Below are positions 1 through 8,232 of a stretch of DNA of 64,000 nt, piece after piece (the stretch's first letter is position 1; each line of letters opens with the position of its first letter). This stretch comes from a bacterium. GTDB taxonomy: Bacteria; Cyanobacteriota; Vampirovibrionia; Gastranaerophilales; Gastranaerophilaceae. The stretch lies in assembly GCA_017470815.1 (NCBI GenBank), contig JAFUXT010000012.1:1-64000 (forward strand), given 5' to 3'. The notes beneath the pieces are model-generated. The model worked only from the letters and a program-made list of their open reading frames with translations, did no database searches and was not told the DNA's origin. The position numbers and the translations under genes are program-made.

Positions 1-684
1 CAACCGGGCGGTGATGGAGATGAATCTGTTGAAAAATTAGTCAAAGCAGGTATTCCTTACGAAGTTGCCGTTCAGTATTCTGAAGATGAAAGAAAAAATA
101 AAGCAGCAGTTGAAAAACAATATGTTGCAATGGCAACAGAAAAATATGCAACTGATGATTGGAAAGTCAGATATGTTAAAAACCCTGCAACAGGTTCTTA
201 TGATGCAGTATTGTACAGCACTAAAGAATTAACAAATGCTGATTACAACGAAAAAACAGGTGCATCTTTAAGCGGAATTAAAATGTATGCTTTTGGTGAA
301 ACAACTGAATCAAGAGAAATTAAAAACGCTTCTGCTAAAGTTGAACAAGATGCAACAGGAAGATATATCGCATTATTTATCTATGACGATTATGAACATG
401 ATAAAGAAAGCGGAACAAGATATGAATTAACAACAACTACCGAATCTGATGATGCAGCATACAACGATGCTATGAATCAATACTACTATGACAAAGCACA
501 GTATGACCAAAAGGTTCAGGAAGTTAACGCTAAGATTGAAATTATCCAGGTTCAGGATAAGAACTTAGAATTGAAACTTAAACAACTTGATACAGAACAA
601 AATGCTATTTCGACAGAAATGGATGCTGTTAAGAAAGTTATCTCTAAAAACGTTGAATCTTCATTCAAGACATTCAACGCATAA
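1..684 (+). CDS. C-terminal part of an unknown coiled-coil protein (5' truncated)
   Basis: The reading frame is open from base 1, so the gene begins left of the window; the first internal ATG is at 130 but codons upstream continue in frame. About 227 residues are visible. The middle is rich in polar and acidic residues with Tyr runs, and the last ~65 residues form a charged heptad-like helix (KIEIIQVQDKNLELKLKQL region) likely to be a coiled coil, ending in FKTFNA. No catalytic motif is visible and I do not recognise the family. A terminator follows about 200 bases downstream. Being a gene is well supported; function is unknown. Confidence 0.8.
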   Translation, partial: QPGGDGDESVEKLVKAGIPYEVAVQYSEDERKNKAAVEKQYVAMATEKYATDDWKVRYVKNPATGSYDAVLYSTKELTNADYNEKTGASLSGIKMYAFGETTESREIKNASAKVEQDATGRYIALFIYDDYEHDKESGTRYELTTTTESDDAAYNDAMNQYYYDKAQYDQKVQEVNAKIEIIQVQDKNLELKLKQLDTEQNAISTEMDAVKKVISKNVESSFKTFNA

Positions 685-889
685 TAAAAAAAATAAGGCA
701 CTGGTAGTACAAATAAAATCGTTAATGGTTTTATGATGAATTAACTTTGCCTGAGCGACACAATTACAATAATGCCTATGGCATTTACATATACGGGATA
801 TGGGATACCCCATACCCATAACCCCTGCATTAAGTTGCAAGGGTTTAGAAAACAGACTTTCCTTTCCCTTTTTTCCTATTGATTTTCCA

Positions 890-915
890 ACGACTTGAAT
901 AAGTCGTTTTTTTTT
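890..915 (+). terminator. Rho-independent terminator
   Basis: A 7-bp perfect stem (ACGACTT/AAGTCGT) with a GAAT loop is followed by nine T residues. It lies about 205 bases after the stop at 684 and probably ends that transcript. The bases between (685-889) hold a short imperfect palindrome (TATGGG/CCCATA near 800-822) and no gene I can support. Confidence 0.8.
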
Positions 916-1099
916 AGCCCGAGCAGAGCCACGACTCTGAGTGTAACGAAGAGGAGAGACGAAAAACAATAATCGCAAAATGAATATTTTTCGATCTTGT
1001 TTTGAGCGTTGGCGTTTAATGCGAGGGCGTAAAGGGTTTTAAGCCGATGTGGAGTGCCGGTGTCGGCTTGCGACAAGCAAGACGAGCATGGCAAGCAAT
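916..1099 (+). repeat. Structured dispersed repeat, copy A
   Basis: Starts directly after the terminator T-tract with AGCCCGAGCAGAG and contains a 24-base core at 1006-1029 matching 23 of 24 bases of a second copy at 51113-51136. Between these lie an ACTC/GAGT hairpin near 934 and an imperfect inverted repeat around a GAAT loop (973-996). After the core a strong hairpin AAGCCGA/TCGGCTT spans about 1041-1069. Copy B has hairpins at the same relative places made of different bases. This suggests a structured RNA or a REP-like element. Small frames across it on either strand look spurious. Confidence 0.6.
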
Positions 1100-1118
1100 G
1101 GAAGTTTACAAAACAAAT

Positions 1119-1146
1119 AAAAGCCCCCGATTACTCGGAGGCTTTT
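1119..1146 (-). terminator. Terminator downstream of the RHH gene
   Basis: A 12-bp stem with one mismatch and a TTAC loop. On the minus strand it is followed by TTTTATTTGTTTT, so it most likely ends the leftward transcript of the gene at 1200-1388. It has a U-tract on the other strand too and may act both ways. Confidence 0.7.
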
Positions 1147-1199
1147 ATAATATGTTTCCCAAATCTGATAGTTTCTTTCCTTAAACCTTTTTCCTGTTG

Positions 1200-1388
1200 T
1201 TATCCCAACAAACTTTCGAGCAAATCAGCATTTTTCAATGCTCCTGTCGATTCTTTAATCTTCTGCTTGTAGATGTAAGTTCTTAACGCTTCTCTGATAA
1301 GTTCACTTCTTGAACGATTTTCACCTGTTGCAACCTGATCAATTCTGTTCAAAAATTCTTCAGGCATTGAAATCAAAACTCTTGCCAT
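1200..1388 (-). CDS. Ribbon-helix-helix (CopG/NikR-type) DNA-binding protein
   Basis: A 62-aa protein with the classic RHH layout: an N-terminal beta strand (ARVLISMPEEF), then a helix (LNRIDQVA), a turn, and the SRSELIREALRTYI helix that supplies the dimer core. Proteins of this kind dimerise and insert the paired strand into the major groove. AAAGGAG sits about 6 bases before the ATG. It is a single gene, 160 bases after the ubiA-like gene on the same strand, with its own terminator. No partner toxin lies next to it, so an antitoxin role has no support; a stand-alone repressor is more likely. The target is unknown. Confidence 0.85.
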   Translation of the reverse strand: MARVLISMPEEFLNRIDQVATGENRSRSELIREALRTYIYKQKIKESTGALKNADLLESLLG

Positions 1389-1548
1389 ATATTCTCCTTT
1401 TCAAATAAATACTCTGTCCTATATATTAATAAACAAATTTTCCATTAAAAAAGTGCTAAATTTTATATAAAGAATATATACTCAACAACCAAAAGCATTG
1501 TTTTTGTTGAATTTTCGAGGTTAAATCCACCTTAACATTACTTAATAA

Positions 1549-2514
1549 TTAGTAAATCATTAGCGCAAAACAAATTGAAAGCATGAACCAAGTTGAAATA
1601 TTTCGAGCAAACATGAACCGTAAAAAAAATGACGCATTAGGGGTTTGCTTGACTTGTTCCCAATTTTCAAGAGGATAGTGCCAAGGTTGAGCGTAGGGAA
1701 GTATAGTTTTATCCTCATTATAAAGTTTTAAAAGTTCAAACAATTCAACAACCAACGGTAAAGTTAATAAAGATATAAGATATAAATAATTTTGACTTTT
1801 AACGGATAGCAGAATAACAGATAAATATCCGATAATATAAAATACAGACATAAATTTTAATGCTTTATTCTTTGTTTTCAAAATTGTACAAAGAGTCCGT
1901 TTTGATGAACATACATCTTCATCAAAATCCATAAGCATGTGAGCATAAAGAACAGTATTAACAAACATTGAACAAGCAATTGACAATATCAAAACATCCC
2001 ACGAAAGGTTTTTTGTCATGACATAATAAACACCTTCAAACATCAAAGGTCCGTATGCAAGTATTACTGACAAATCCCCAAACCCTTTGCTTGACAACTT
2101 TGAATATAAAAGAGCTACAGGCAAAACGGCAAAAGCAAATAACACAACATACCAACCTGACAAGAAGAATAAAATTGCTCCACAAATTCCTGCAATAAAA
2201 AGCATAAGAATTATAACATTTCGCAAATCTTGAATTGATGCCTGACCGTTTCTCAAATAACGACATTTAATTTCCTTTGAATTATTTAAAAATTCTTCAT
2301 CACAGGATAATCTTTTATAATCAAAATAATCATCACTTAAATTTGTTGCAAGATGAACTAACGAAATACCAACCAACGCAATTAACCCGCAAACAACATT
2401 ACCGCCTTGTTTTGCACTGTAACAAAAAATGACAAGCCAACTCAAAAAAGTCATAGGTACTGAATATGGTCTTGCATTATTTATCCAAAATTTTACAGAA
2501 TCAATTATTTTCAT
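1549..2514 (-). CDS. UbiA-family prenyltransferase (MenA-like)
   Basis: A 321-aa polytopic membrane protein with about eight or nine hydrophobic segments. The first Asp-rich motif is NLSDDYFDYK (N58, D61, D62, D65), and a second (MDFDEDV) follows in the middle, as expected for Mg-dependent binding of the prenyl diphosphate. The N terminus (ARPYSVPMTFL) resembles 1,4-dihydroxy-2-naphthoate octaprenyltransferases. The family transfers an isoprenoid chain to an aromatic acceptor in the membrane, here possibly for menaquinone. The ATG directly follows the stop of the preceding 73-aa gene, so it closes a tight operon. No other men gene is in the window, so the acceptor is inferred. Confidence 0.82.
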   Translation of the reverse strand: MKIIDSVKFWINNARPYSVPMTFLSWLVIFCYSAKQGGNVVCGLIALVGISLVHLATNLSDDYFDYKRLSCDEEFLNNSKEIKCRYLRNGQASIQDLRNVIILMLFIAGICGAILFFLSGWYVVLFAFAVLPVALLYSKLSSKGFGDLSVILAYGPLMFEGVYYVMTKNLSWDVLILSIACSMFVNTVLYAHMLMDFDEDVCSSKRTLCTILKTKNKALKFMSVFYIIGYLSVILLSVKSQNYLYLISLLTLPLVVELFELLKLYNEDKTILPYAQPWHYPLENWEQVKQTPNASFFLRFMFARNISTWFMLSICFALMIY

Positions 2515-2736
2515 TTAAGTAAAAATATTTTTTATTGCTACAACTGTTTCGTAACTTGCACCTGCTTCAAGAAGTTCTTCAGCATTCAAGCCAAACATTG
2601 TGATATAGTGTTTGGCCTCTGATATTTCCCCTGTTTCAAGATTTTTTACCGCTAAAGATATGGCATCATTACGGCTTATTTTAGGCAATTGGTCATTTAT
2701 ACCTTTCCTAAAAATTCTTGCTTTTGCTTTGCCCAT
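2515..2736 (-). CDS. Small conserved-looking protein of unknown function
   Basis: A 73-aa basic-then-acidic protein without a transmembrane segment; the C-terminal half is predicted helical (LNAEELLEAGASYETVVAIKNIF). It is tightly packed: its ATG overlaps the last base of the ROK kinase stop (TAATG) and its own stop abuts the ubiA-like start, which argues for translational coupling and a real gene. Family not recognised. Confidence 0.65.
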   Translation of the reverse strand: MGKAKARIFRKGINDQLPKISRNDAISLAVKNLETGEISEAKHYITMFGLNAEELLEAGASYETVVAIKNIFT

Positions 2737-3617
2737 TATATTGCTCCTTTTTCAAAAGTAAGCAATGCCGCACCTATCATGCCGGAATAATTGCCTGCAA
2801 CCGCTTTTTTGACTTCTACCGGAGTTGTTATAATTTCTTTGTTGGCATTATCCTGAATTTTTTGAGTATCAACAAACTGTGCCATTGAACCTGATAAAAC
2901 AACACAATCAGGATCAAAAATATTTGAAAGTCCTATTATGCCGTTAGTAATATCATTCTGCCACTTATCAAAAATTTCAATCATCTGTCTGTCATTATTT
3001 TGGACACCTTCAATAACATCATAAGTTGTAATATCAGGATTGTGAGATACTTCTTCAGCGGTGATTTTTAAACCTTTGCCTGATGCATAGATTTCAAAAC
3101 AATCCCAACTTCCGCAGGTGCATTTTCTTCGCTTATCAGAATACATTTTAAAGTGCATCTCACCTGCAGCACCGTTTTGCCCCTTCAAAAGTTGATTATC
3201 AATTATAATACCACCTCCGACACCTGTCCCGAGAGTAAGCATAACAGACACTTTACTTCCTTTTGATGCCCCTATTTTATACTCTGCCCATGCGGCACAA
3301 TTTGCATCATTCTCTACAAAAACAGGTTTTTGAGATAATTCTTTAAACGGCATGTCAGGATAACCTTTTGCAATATTACCTGTCGAGCCTAATATATGAT
3401 TATTCTCATTATTTACCGCCCCGCAAGTAGAAAACGCTATTACATCAACATCCTTTTCGTGCTTATTTATTATTGTTTCAAACAAAGATTTTATTTCTGC
3501 AAAAGTTTTTGGAGTAGGATTTTTTTCTATATCTGAAATTATAACCCCATTTTCATCTATTACAGCAGAATAAATTTTTGTTCCGCCAACATCAATTGCA
3601 AGTGCTTTTTTAGTCAT
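2736..3617 (-). CDS. ROK-family sugar kinase, probable N-acetylmannosamine kinase
   Basis: A 293-aa kinase with the N-terminal phosphate-binding motif DVGGTK (9-14), the catalytic-region ENDANCAAWAE, the TLGTGVGGG glycine segment and the ROK zinc-site region CTCGSWDCFE. ROK kinases phosphorylate hexoses with ATP in the cytosol. Because nanE lies one small gene upstream in the same operon, ManNAc (NanK role) is the likeliest substrate; glucose cannot be excluded from sequence alone. A good fit to the family length of about 290-310 aa. No sialic acid lyase or transporter is visible here. Confidence 0.85.
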   Translation of the reverse strand: MTKKALAIDVGGTKIYSAVIDENGVIISDIEKNPTPKTFAEIKSLFETIINKHEKDVDVIAFSTCGAVNNENNHILGSTGNIAKGYPDMPFKELSQKPVFVENDANCAAWAEYKIGASKGSKVSVMLTLGTGVGGGIIIDNQLLKGQNGAAGEMHFKMYSDKRRKCTCGSWDCFEIYASGKGLKITAEEVSHNPDITTYDVIEGVQNNDRQMIEIFDKWQNDITNGIIGLSNIFDPDCVVLSGSMAQFVDTQKIQDNANKEIITTPVEVKKAVAGNYSGMIGAALLTFEKGAI

Positions 3618-3626
3618 AATTCCCCG

Positions 3627-3845
3627 CTATTTATATATCAATTTATGTAAGACATCTTTATAATATTTACCTAATAAAACACTCCAGGGAGCAATATTGG
3701 AAGGTGCAGAATTGATATTTTTTACCATTCCAAAATTTGATTTTTTCACAGCGTTAATATCATTTTTTTTGCTTGTTGATGCAATATACAAAAAATTTTG
3801 TAATTTGTCAAAATTGGACAATGGTCTTAACGGAAATATTTTCAT
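3627..3845 (-). CDS. Small protein of unknown function coupled to nanE
   Basis: A 72-aa basic protein. Its ATG overlaps the last base of the nanE stop codon (TAATG), the same arrangement as the other small gene of this operon. It ends 9 bases before the ROK kinase start. No motif, signal peptide or membrane segment is recognisable. The coupling favours a genuine gene, but coding evidence is otherwise weak. Confidence 0.5.
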   Translation of the reverse strand: MKIFPLRPLSNFDKLQNFLYIASTSKKNDINAVKKSNFGMVKNINSAPSNIAPWSVLLGKYYKDVLHKLIYK

Positions 3846-4540
3846 TATTTTTTCTCCCTGAACACAAATCTTTTTGTAATAAGTTGCGGTCTTGTAATTG
3901 CAGAACCAATAACAACTGCATGCGCCCCAAGTTCAAACGCTTTATCGACCTGCCACGGCTCCCAGATTCGACCCTCTAAAATTACAGGCAAGTTTGACTG
4001 TTTTACAAGTTCTTCCAATAATTTAAAATCCGGTTCATTTGCAGGTGAAGAAGCAGATTCAAGTGTATAGCCTGCAAGAGTTGTAGATAAAACATCCGCT
4101 CCCGCTTCCTGAGCCGCAAGGCCTTCCTCTATGGTACTTATATCCGCCATGGCAACTCTTTTATTAATATGAATATATTTTATTAAATCTTTTATTTTTT
4201 CATCATGAGGGCGTTTTCTCTGAGTGCCGTCAAATGCAACAATATCTGCACCTGCATGGATTACATCCAAAACATCTTTTATTGTTGGTGTAATATAAAC
4301 AATTTCTTTGTAATTTGCAGGAATTTTTTCCGGTTTTGTTATACCTATTACAGGAACTTTTGAAAGTTTTTTAGCATTGGAAATATCTCGAACACCTGCT
4401 ACACGGAGTCCGCCTGCTCCGCCATTTAGCGCACTTTTCATCATAGCAGCCATACAACGTTCATGATATAAAGGTTCTGACGGCATCGCTTGCACTGAAA
4501 CTACAACTGTTCCCTTTATTCTTTCCAAAACATTTTCCAT
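3845..4540 (-). CDS. nanE: N-acetylmannosamine-6-phosphate 2-epimerase
   Basis: A 231-aa (beta/alpha)8 barrel protein. NanE interconverts ManNAc-6-phosphate and GlcNAc-6-phosphate, feeding sialic-acid derived sugar into amino-sugar metabolism. Family hallmarks seen: the N-terminal VVSVQAMPSEPLY, GGAGGLRVAGV, PVIGITKP, DIVAFDGTQRKRP, the ADISTIEEGL segment, the VILEGRIWEPWQVDKAFELGA phosphate-site region and VVIGSAITRPQ. Full length for the family. The next genes are a small ORF and a ROK kinase, giving the nanE-nanK order used in sialic acid or ManNAc salvage. Confidence 0.93.
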   Translation of the reverse strand: MENVLERIKGTVVVSVQAMPSEPLYHERCMAAMMKSALNGGAGGLRVAGVRDISNAKKLSKVPVIGITKPEKIPANYKEIVYITPTIKDVLDVIHAGADIVAFDGTQRKRPHDEKIKDLIKYIHINKRVAMADISTIEEGLAAQEAGADVLSTTLAGYTLESASSPANEPDFKLLEELVKQSNLPVILEGRIWEPWQVDKAFELGAHAVVIGSAITRPQLITKRFVFREKK

Positions 4541-4567
4541 ATCGGAATTATAAAAGAAACAAAAGTT

Positions 4568-4960
4568 TTAAACAACAGATTTTAACACTTCTTCAATAAA
4601 GGTCAATTTATCTGTCAAACTATAGGGAATTTCAACATATTTAGGAGTTTTTACTTTTTTATCAAAATATTTGCTTATCATTTTCTCCTGAGATTTCATA
4701 GAAAATTCAGCCCAATAAGGAGTATTTTTAATTTTATTTACAAGTTGTGTTGCCAAATCTTCAAACTTATTAACTCTTTCAACTTTTGGATTTATTGAAA
4801 CTATGTTTGGGACAACCGGTTCAGTTAAATCATCAAATTCCTCCTCCGAGTCAACAAGTTCTTCATTTGGTGCAACTTGCACGAGCCCGACAGGTTCTTC
4901 CTCTTTTTTGAAAAAATTCGTTTCACTCAATGTCTTTTTTAGTTTATCCGCAATACTCAT
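4568..4960 (-). CDS. Unknown protein downstream of the CpaE-like gene
   Basis: A 130-aa soluble protein with an acidic, low-complexity stretch (about residues 18-50, rich in Glu, Asp, Val, Pro) followed by a more ordered helical C-terminal half with aromatic residues (TPYWAEFSMKSQEKMISKYF). It starts 9 bases after the cpaE-like stop, so it is cotranscribed and might be an adaptor for that ATPase. That role is inference from position only. Family not recognised. Confidence 0.7.
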   Translation of the reverse strand: MSIADKLKKTLSETNFFKKEEEPVGLVQVAPNEELVDSEEEFDDLTEPVVPNIVSINPKVERVNKFEDLATQLVNKIKNTPYWAEFSMKSQEKMISKYFDKKVKTPKYVEIPYSLTDKLTFIEEVLKSVV

Positions 4961-4969
4961 TTATACTCC

Positions 4970-6142
4970 TTAATTATTTAAAATATTTTCAAATCGCTCT
5001 TCCATATTTATTTTGTAGAGATTATCAGACATATATTTTGCGAGTTCACGATAACTTTGCGCTACATTAGTAGAGGTATTTATTTCACTGACAGGAATCC
5101 CTTTATTAATCGCACTCATAATCGCAAAGTAATTATTCGGAATTTTCCAAAATATATCCTTAGAAAGAACTTTTTTTACATCATCTTCTTTAATTTCATC
5201 ATTATCCATATAACGATTTACAACAATTTTTGTTTTATCTCTGTCATATCCGAGTTTATCAAACAATTCAAGACATCTTTGGGTATTTCTTAATGCCGGC
5301 AAATTCGCAACCGTAACAAGCAGAATAACATCCGAATTATCAAGTGCTGCAATATTTTTGCCCTCAAAACTTGCTTCAACATCAACAATAATATATGAAA
5401 AAGTATCTTTTAGCGTATTGAAAAGTTTTGTAATCTGTGCAGGTTTTATATTATCAGCCTGTTTAAAATACGGGGGATCTGCAAGGACATAAAGACTTGT
5501 TCTTTTATACCTTTCCAATGTACTTAATAAAAATGTTTCATTAATTTTATCAATATTTTCAAGCATGTATGAGATGTTAAATGACGGTTTCAAATCCAAA
5601 AATGTGGTAATATCACCCGTCTGAAAATTCAAATCAATAAGTGCTATATTTTCTTTGGTAACTTTTGCAAGTTCAAGTGCCAAATTAGTGGCAAGAGAAG
5701 TTTTACCAATACCACCTTTATTTGAAAACACAGATATAATTTTACATCTGCTATTTTTATTTACTTGGGAATTTTCTGATAAAATTTTACTCATACTGTC
5801 AGAAAATTCATTTTTAATAAGAGGTAAAGGCAAAAATTCACGTGCTCCTGAGCGCATGACTTCAACTATTAAATTTACTGACGGATTATCGGAAAGTGCG
5901 AGAATTTTACAACCGTCTATATTAGCACACACTTTTGATATAAGTTGGATTTTTTCTGATTTACTATCTGATAAATCTACAATAAGAACTGAAGATTCAT
6001 TTGTGCAACTAACCTGATTATAAGCATCTTCACAGGAATTGCAAACAGACAAGCGTTCAAAATCAAACTCTGAGCAATAAAGTTTTAAGACTTCTGATGT
6101 TGAAAATTCGTCTGATAATATAAAAACCTGAACTTTGTTCAT
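4970..6142 (-). CDS. CpaE/MinD-type P-loop ATPase with receiver-like N-terminal domain
   Basis: A 390-aa protein. Residues ~1-125 resemble a pseudo-receiver domain (VLIVDLSD; ILALSDNPSVNLIVEVMRSGAREFLPLPL). The ATPase domain follows with the deviant Walker A KGGIGKT (142-148), the ALIDLNFQTGD switch I region and YIIVDVEASF. This order is that of CpaE/TadZ, which positions type IV/Tad pilus machinery at a cell pole in other bacteria. No tad, cpaB or cpaF gene is in the window, so pilus assembly is an inference from family. It heads the leftward nanE operon and has a good promoter at 6162-6190. Confidence 0.82.
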   Translation of the reverse strand: MNKVQVFILSDEFSTSEVLKLYCSEFDFERLSVCNSCEDAYNQVSCTNESSVLIVDLSDSKSEKIQLISKVCANIDGCKILALSDNPSVNLIVEVMRSGAREFLPLPLIKNEFSDSMSKILSENSQVNKNSRCKIISVFSNKGGIGKTSLATNLALELAKVTKENIALIDLNFQTGDITTFLDLKPSFNISYMLENIDKINETFLLSTLERYKRTSLYVLADPPYFKQADNIKPAQITKLFNTLKDTFSYIIVDVEASFEGKNIAALDNSDVILLVTVANLPALRNTQRCLELFDKLGYDRDKTKIVVNRYMDNDEIKEDDVKKVLSKDIFWKIPNNYFAIMSAINKGIPVSEINTSTNVAQSYRELAKYMSDNLYKINMEERFENILNN

Positions 6143-6161
6143 AACTAATCCCTACATCCTA

Positions 6162-6190
6162 AATATAACATGCTTTTTAAGGTCTGGCAA
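6162..6190 (-). promoter_or_regulatory. Sigma-70-type promoter for the cpaE-nanE operon
   Basis: On the minus strand TTGCCA (6190-6185), a 17-base spacer and TATATT (6167-6162) each match the consensus at five of six bases. The expected start near 6155 gives a leader of about 13 bases before the ATG at 6142. Confidence 0.6.
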
Positions 6191-6247
6191 CAATGTTGCA
6201 TTTATACCAAAATATTTATGGTAGAATCATTGTTAAAGGATAAATAT

Positions 6248-7267
6248 ATGGAAATATTATCGGGATTAAATTTGGAAGAATTTGAAGCACTGACAGAAAA
6301 ACTCGGAGCCTCAAAATTTCGTGCAAGACAAATTCACAATTGGATATATTTAAAATCAGTCAAAGAAATTGACGAAATGACCGATTTATCAGTAAAATTC
6401 AGAGAACAATTAAAAGAAGTTGCAAAAGTCACCGATACAAAAATTAAAGTAAAACAAACAAGTACCGACGGAACCATAAAATATCTGCTTGAATACCCTG
6501 ACGGAGAATGTGTAGAAACCGTTTTGATGCGATTTGACAACAGAGCAAATTTGACAGCTTGCGTAAGCAGTCAGGTCGGGTGTGCCGTAAATTGTTCGTT
6601 TTGCGCAACAGGAAAAAGAGGTTTTATAAGGAATCTTGATTACAGGGAAATTATTGAACAGGTCTTAACTATTCAGCGAGATACAGGATTAAAAGTTACA
6701 AATATTGTATTTATGGGGCAGGGGGAACCGCTTTTAAATCTTGAAAATGTTTTAAAAGCAATGAAGATTTTTAACGAAGATTTTCAAATCGGAGCAAGAA
6801 GATTGACCGTTTCAACCTCAGGTATTATTCCTCAAATTAATAAACTTGCACAACTTGATATGCAATCAACTCTTGCACTTTCACTCCACGCATCAAACCA
6901 CGAAACAAGAGCAAAACTAATGCAGATAGAAAATAAATATCCTATGGATGAACTTCATAAAGCATTAAAAAATTATACAGACAAAACAGGAAGAAGAATT
7001 ACCATAGAATATCTGCTTATCAAGGATTTAAACGATACTGCACAAAGCGCAAGAGAACTTGCTCAGTACCTTAAAGATATAAAATGCAATATAAATTTAA
7101 TTCCGTATAATCCAACGGAAAAGAACGACTACCAACGTCCCTCAAATAATTCAATAATGAAATTTAAGTACCTGATGGAACATTCCGGTAAAAAAGTAAC
7201 CGTAAGACTTGAACGAGGAGCCGATATAGATGCAGCATGCGGGCAATTGAGAGGAAAAATTAAATAA
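6248..7267 (+). CDS. rlmN: Dual-specificity 23S rRNA/tRNA adenine C2-methyltransferase
   Basis: A radical SAM enzyme that methylates C2 of A2503 in 23S rRNA and A37 of some tRNAs. The CxxxCxxC cluster motif is CAVNCSFC (C112, C116, C119), followed by ATGKRGFIRNL. NIVFMGQGEPLLN and the C-terminal RRGADIDAACGQL-like segment (here ERGADIDAACGQL), which holds the mechanistic cysteine, are both present. A frame opens further upstream at 6170, but I chose ATG 6248 because AAAGGA lies 7 bases before it and MEILSGLNLEEFEALTEKLG is the expected N terminus. The resulting 339 aa is usual length. Confidence 0.95.
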   Translation: MEILSGLNLEEFEALTEKLGASKFRARQIHNWIYLKSVKEIDEMTDLSVKFREQLKEVAKVTDTKIKVKQTSTDGTIKYLLEYPDGECVETVLMRFDNRANLTACVSSQVGCAVNCSFCATGKRGFIRNLDYREIIEQVLTIQRDTGLKVTNIVFMGQGEPLLNLENVLKAMKIFNEDFQIGARRLTVSTSGIIPQINKLAQLDMQSTLALSLHASNHETRAKLMQIENKYPMDELHKALKNYTDKTGRRITIEYLLIKDLNDTAQSARELAQYLKDIKCNINLIPYNPTEKNDYQRPSNNSIMKFKYLMEHSGKKVTVRLERGADIDAACGQLRGKIK

Positions 7268-7321
7268 CTTGTCCATCCATGAAATATATGCTAAAATTGT
7301 ATTTATAAGAGGGTTGGAGTT

Positions 7322-8119
7322 TTGGAAGAATTGTTAAATTTTAAGGGTAAAATAGGCAGACTTGAATATTTTCAGGTGTCAATACTTTGTTACCTGATAA
7401 TGCTTGGATTTATTTTAGTAGTTTCAGCCATGTTTAAACCAGGCTCGCCCAATGCAGCATTATGGCTGCTTATTATGGCTCTTATACTTGTCGGATGCGT
7501 AATTGCAATAAAACTTGCGGCGGTAACAAAAAGATTAAACGATATTGGACTTAGTCCGTCTTTAACACTTTTGATATTTGTACCGGTTTTGAATATTATT
7601 TTTTCTGTCTTTTTACTTTTTGCCAAAGAAAATAAATCTGAAACAGTATCAAATTTGGAAAAGGAAGAAAGCGCAGAAGTAAAAATTTGCTCATACTGTT
7701 GTGCTAAAATTCCGGCACATGCAAAAAAATGTATGTACTGCGGAGAATGGGTTGACTTATCGGCATTTGAGGAAGAAGAAAACAATCCGCGCTCATATTG
7801 GACTGTCAATATTATACTGTCGGTTTTGATTATCGGTTTGTGCATATATTGCTCAAATGTTCAGACAACCAACATCTTTTCAAGAGATATTTTTAAAACA
7901 AAAAATATTGAAGATTTCTACAAAGATGCTCAAAAATTTTGCAAAAAATTTGATTTCAATACAGATGCACAAAGATTTAATTGTACATATACTTATATAG
8001 AAGACAATGCCCCAAGTAAAATTAACAGAGAACTTTCAAGAATCAACCATAATTGCAGGGCTTCGTATTACACAGAACCGGAGTTTATGAAATGCGTGCA
8101 GCAGGCAATTAAAAAATAG
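7322..8119 (+). CDS. DUF805 membrane protein with a zinc ribbon
   Basis: A 265-aa protein starting at TTG, with AGAGGG upstream as ribosome binding site. Residues ~1-105 form a DUF805-like domain (FKGKIGRLEYFQ start, then three hydrophobic segments and AAVTKRLNDIGLS). Residues ~120-145 form a CxxC...CxxC zinc ribbon (CSYCCAKIPAHAKKCMYCGEW). One more hydrophobic segment follows (YWTVNIILSVLIIGLCIYC), then a C-terminal soluble tail with four cysteines. DUF805 function is unknown. The ribbon inserted between membrane parts may sense a ligand or bind RNA or protein; that is speculation. Confidence 0.75.
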   Translation: MEELLNFKGKIGRLEYFQVSILCYLIMLGFILVVSAMFKPGSPNAALWLLIMALILVGCVIAIKLAAVTKRLNDIGLSPSLTLLIFVPVLNIIFSVFLLFAKENKSETVSNLEKEESAEVKICSYCCAKIPAHAKKCMYCGEWVDLSAFEEEENNPRSYWTVNIILSVLIIGLCIYCSNVQTTNIFSRDIFKTKNIEDFYKDAQKFCKKFDFNTDAQRFNCTYTYIEDNAPSKINRELSRINHNCRASYYTEPEFMKCVQQAIKK

Positions 8120-8154
8120 ATAAAATATTTTTATTTTTAATGGAACATTTAGTC

Positions 8155-8187
8155 AAAACAAAAGGCGGTATAAGGAAGTTACCGCCT
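8155..8187 (-). terminator. Terminator of the GGDEF gene
   Basis: An 8-bp stem AGGCGGTA/TACCGCCT (8163-8170, 8180-8187). Read on the minus strand it is followed by TTTTGTTTT, placing it about 45 bases after the stop of the leftward GGDEF gene. Confidence 0.75.
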
Positions 8188-8232
8188 ATTAACCAGATTT
8201 ACACTATGTAAGTGTTCAGAAAGGAACTTTTG

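Noticed and set aside
661..1094. Small minus-strand frames of 105 and 72 codons over structured repeat A
   Set aside because: They run through the terminator, hairpins and repeat core, have no ribosome site or protein family features and overlap each other; they are best explained as chance frames in a GC-richer non-coding stretch.
1200..1388. RHH protein as antitoxin of a toxin-antitoxin pair
   Set aside because: No small toxin gene lies upstream or downstream within 150 bases; the neighbours are the UbiA gene and a terminator.
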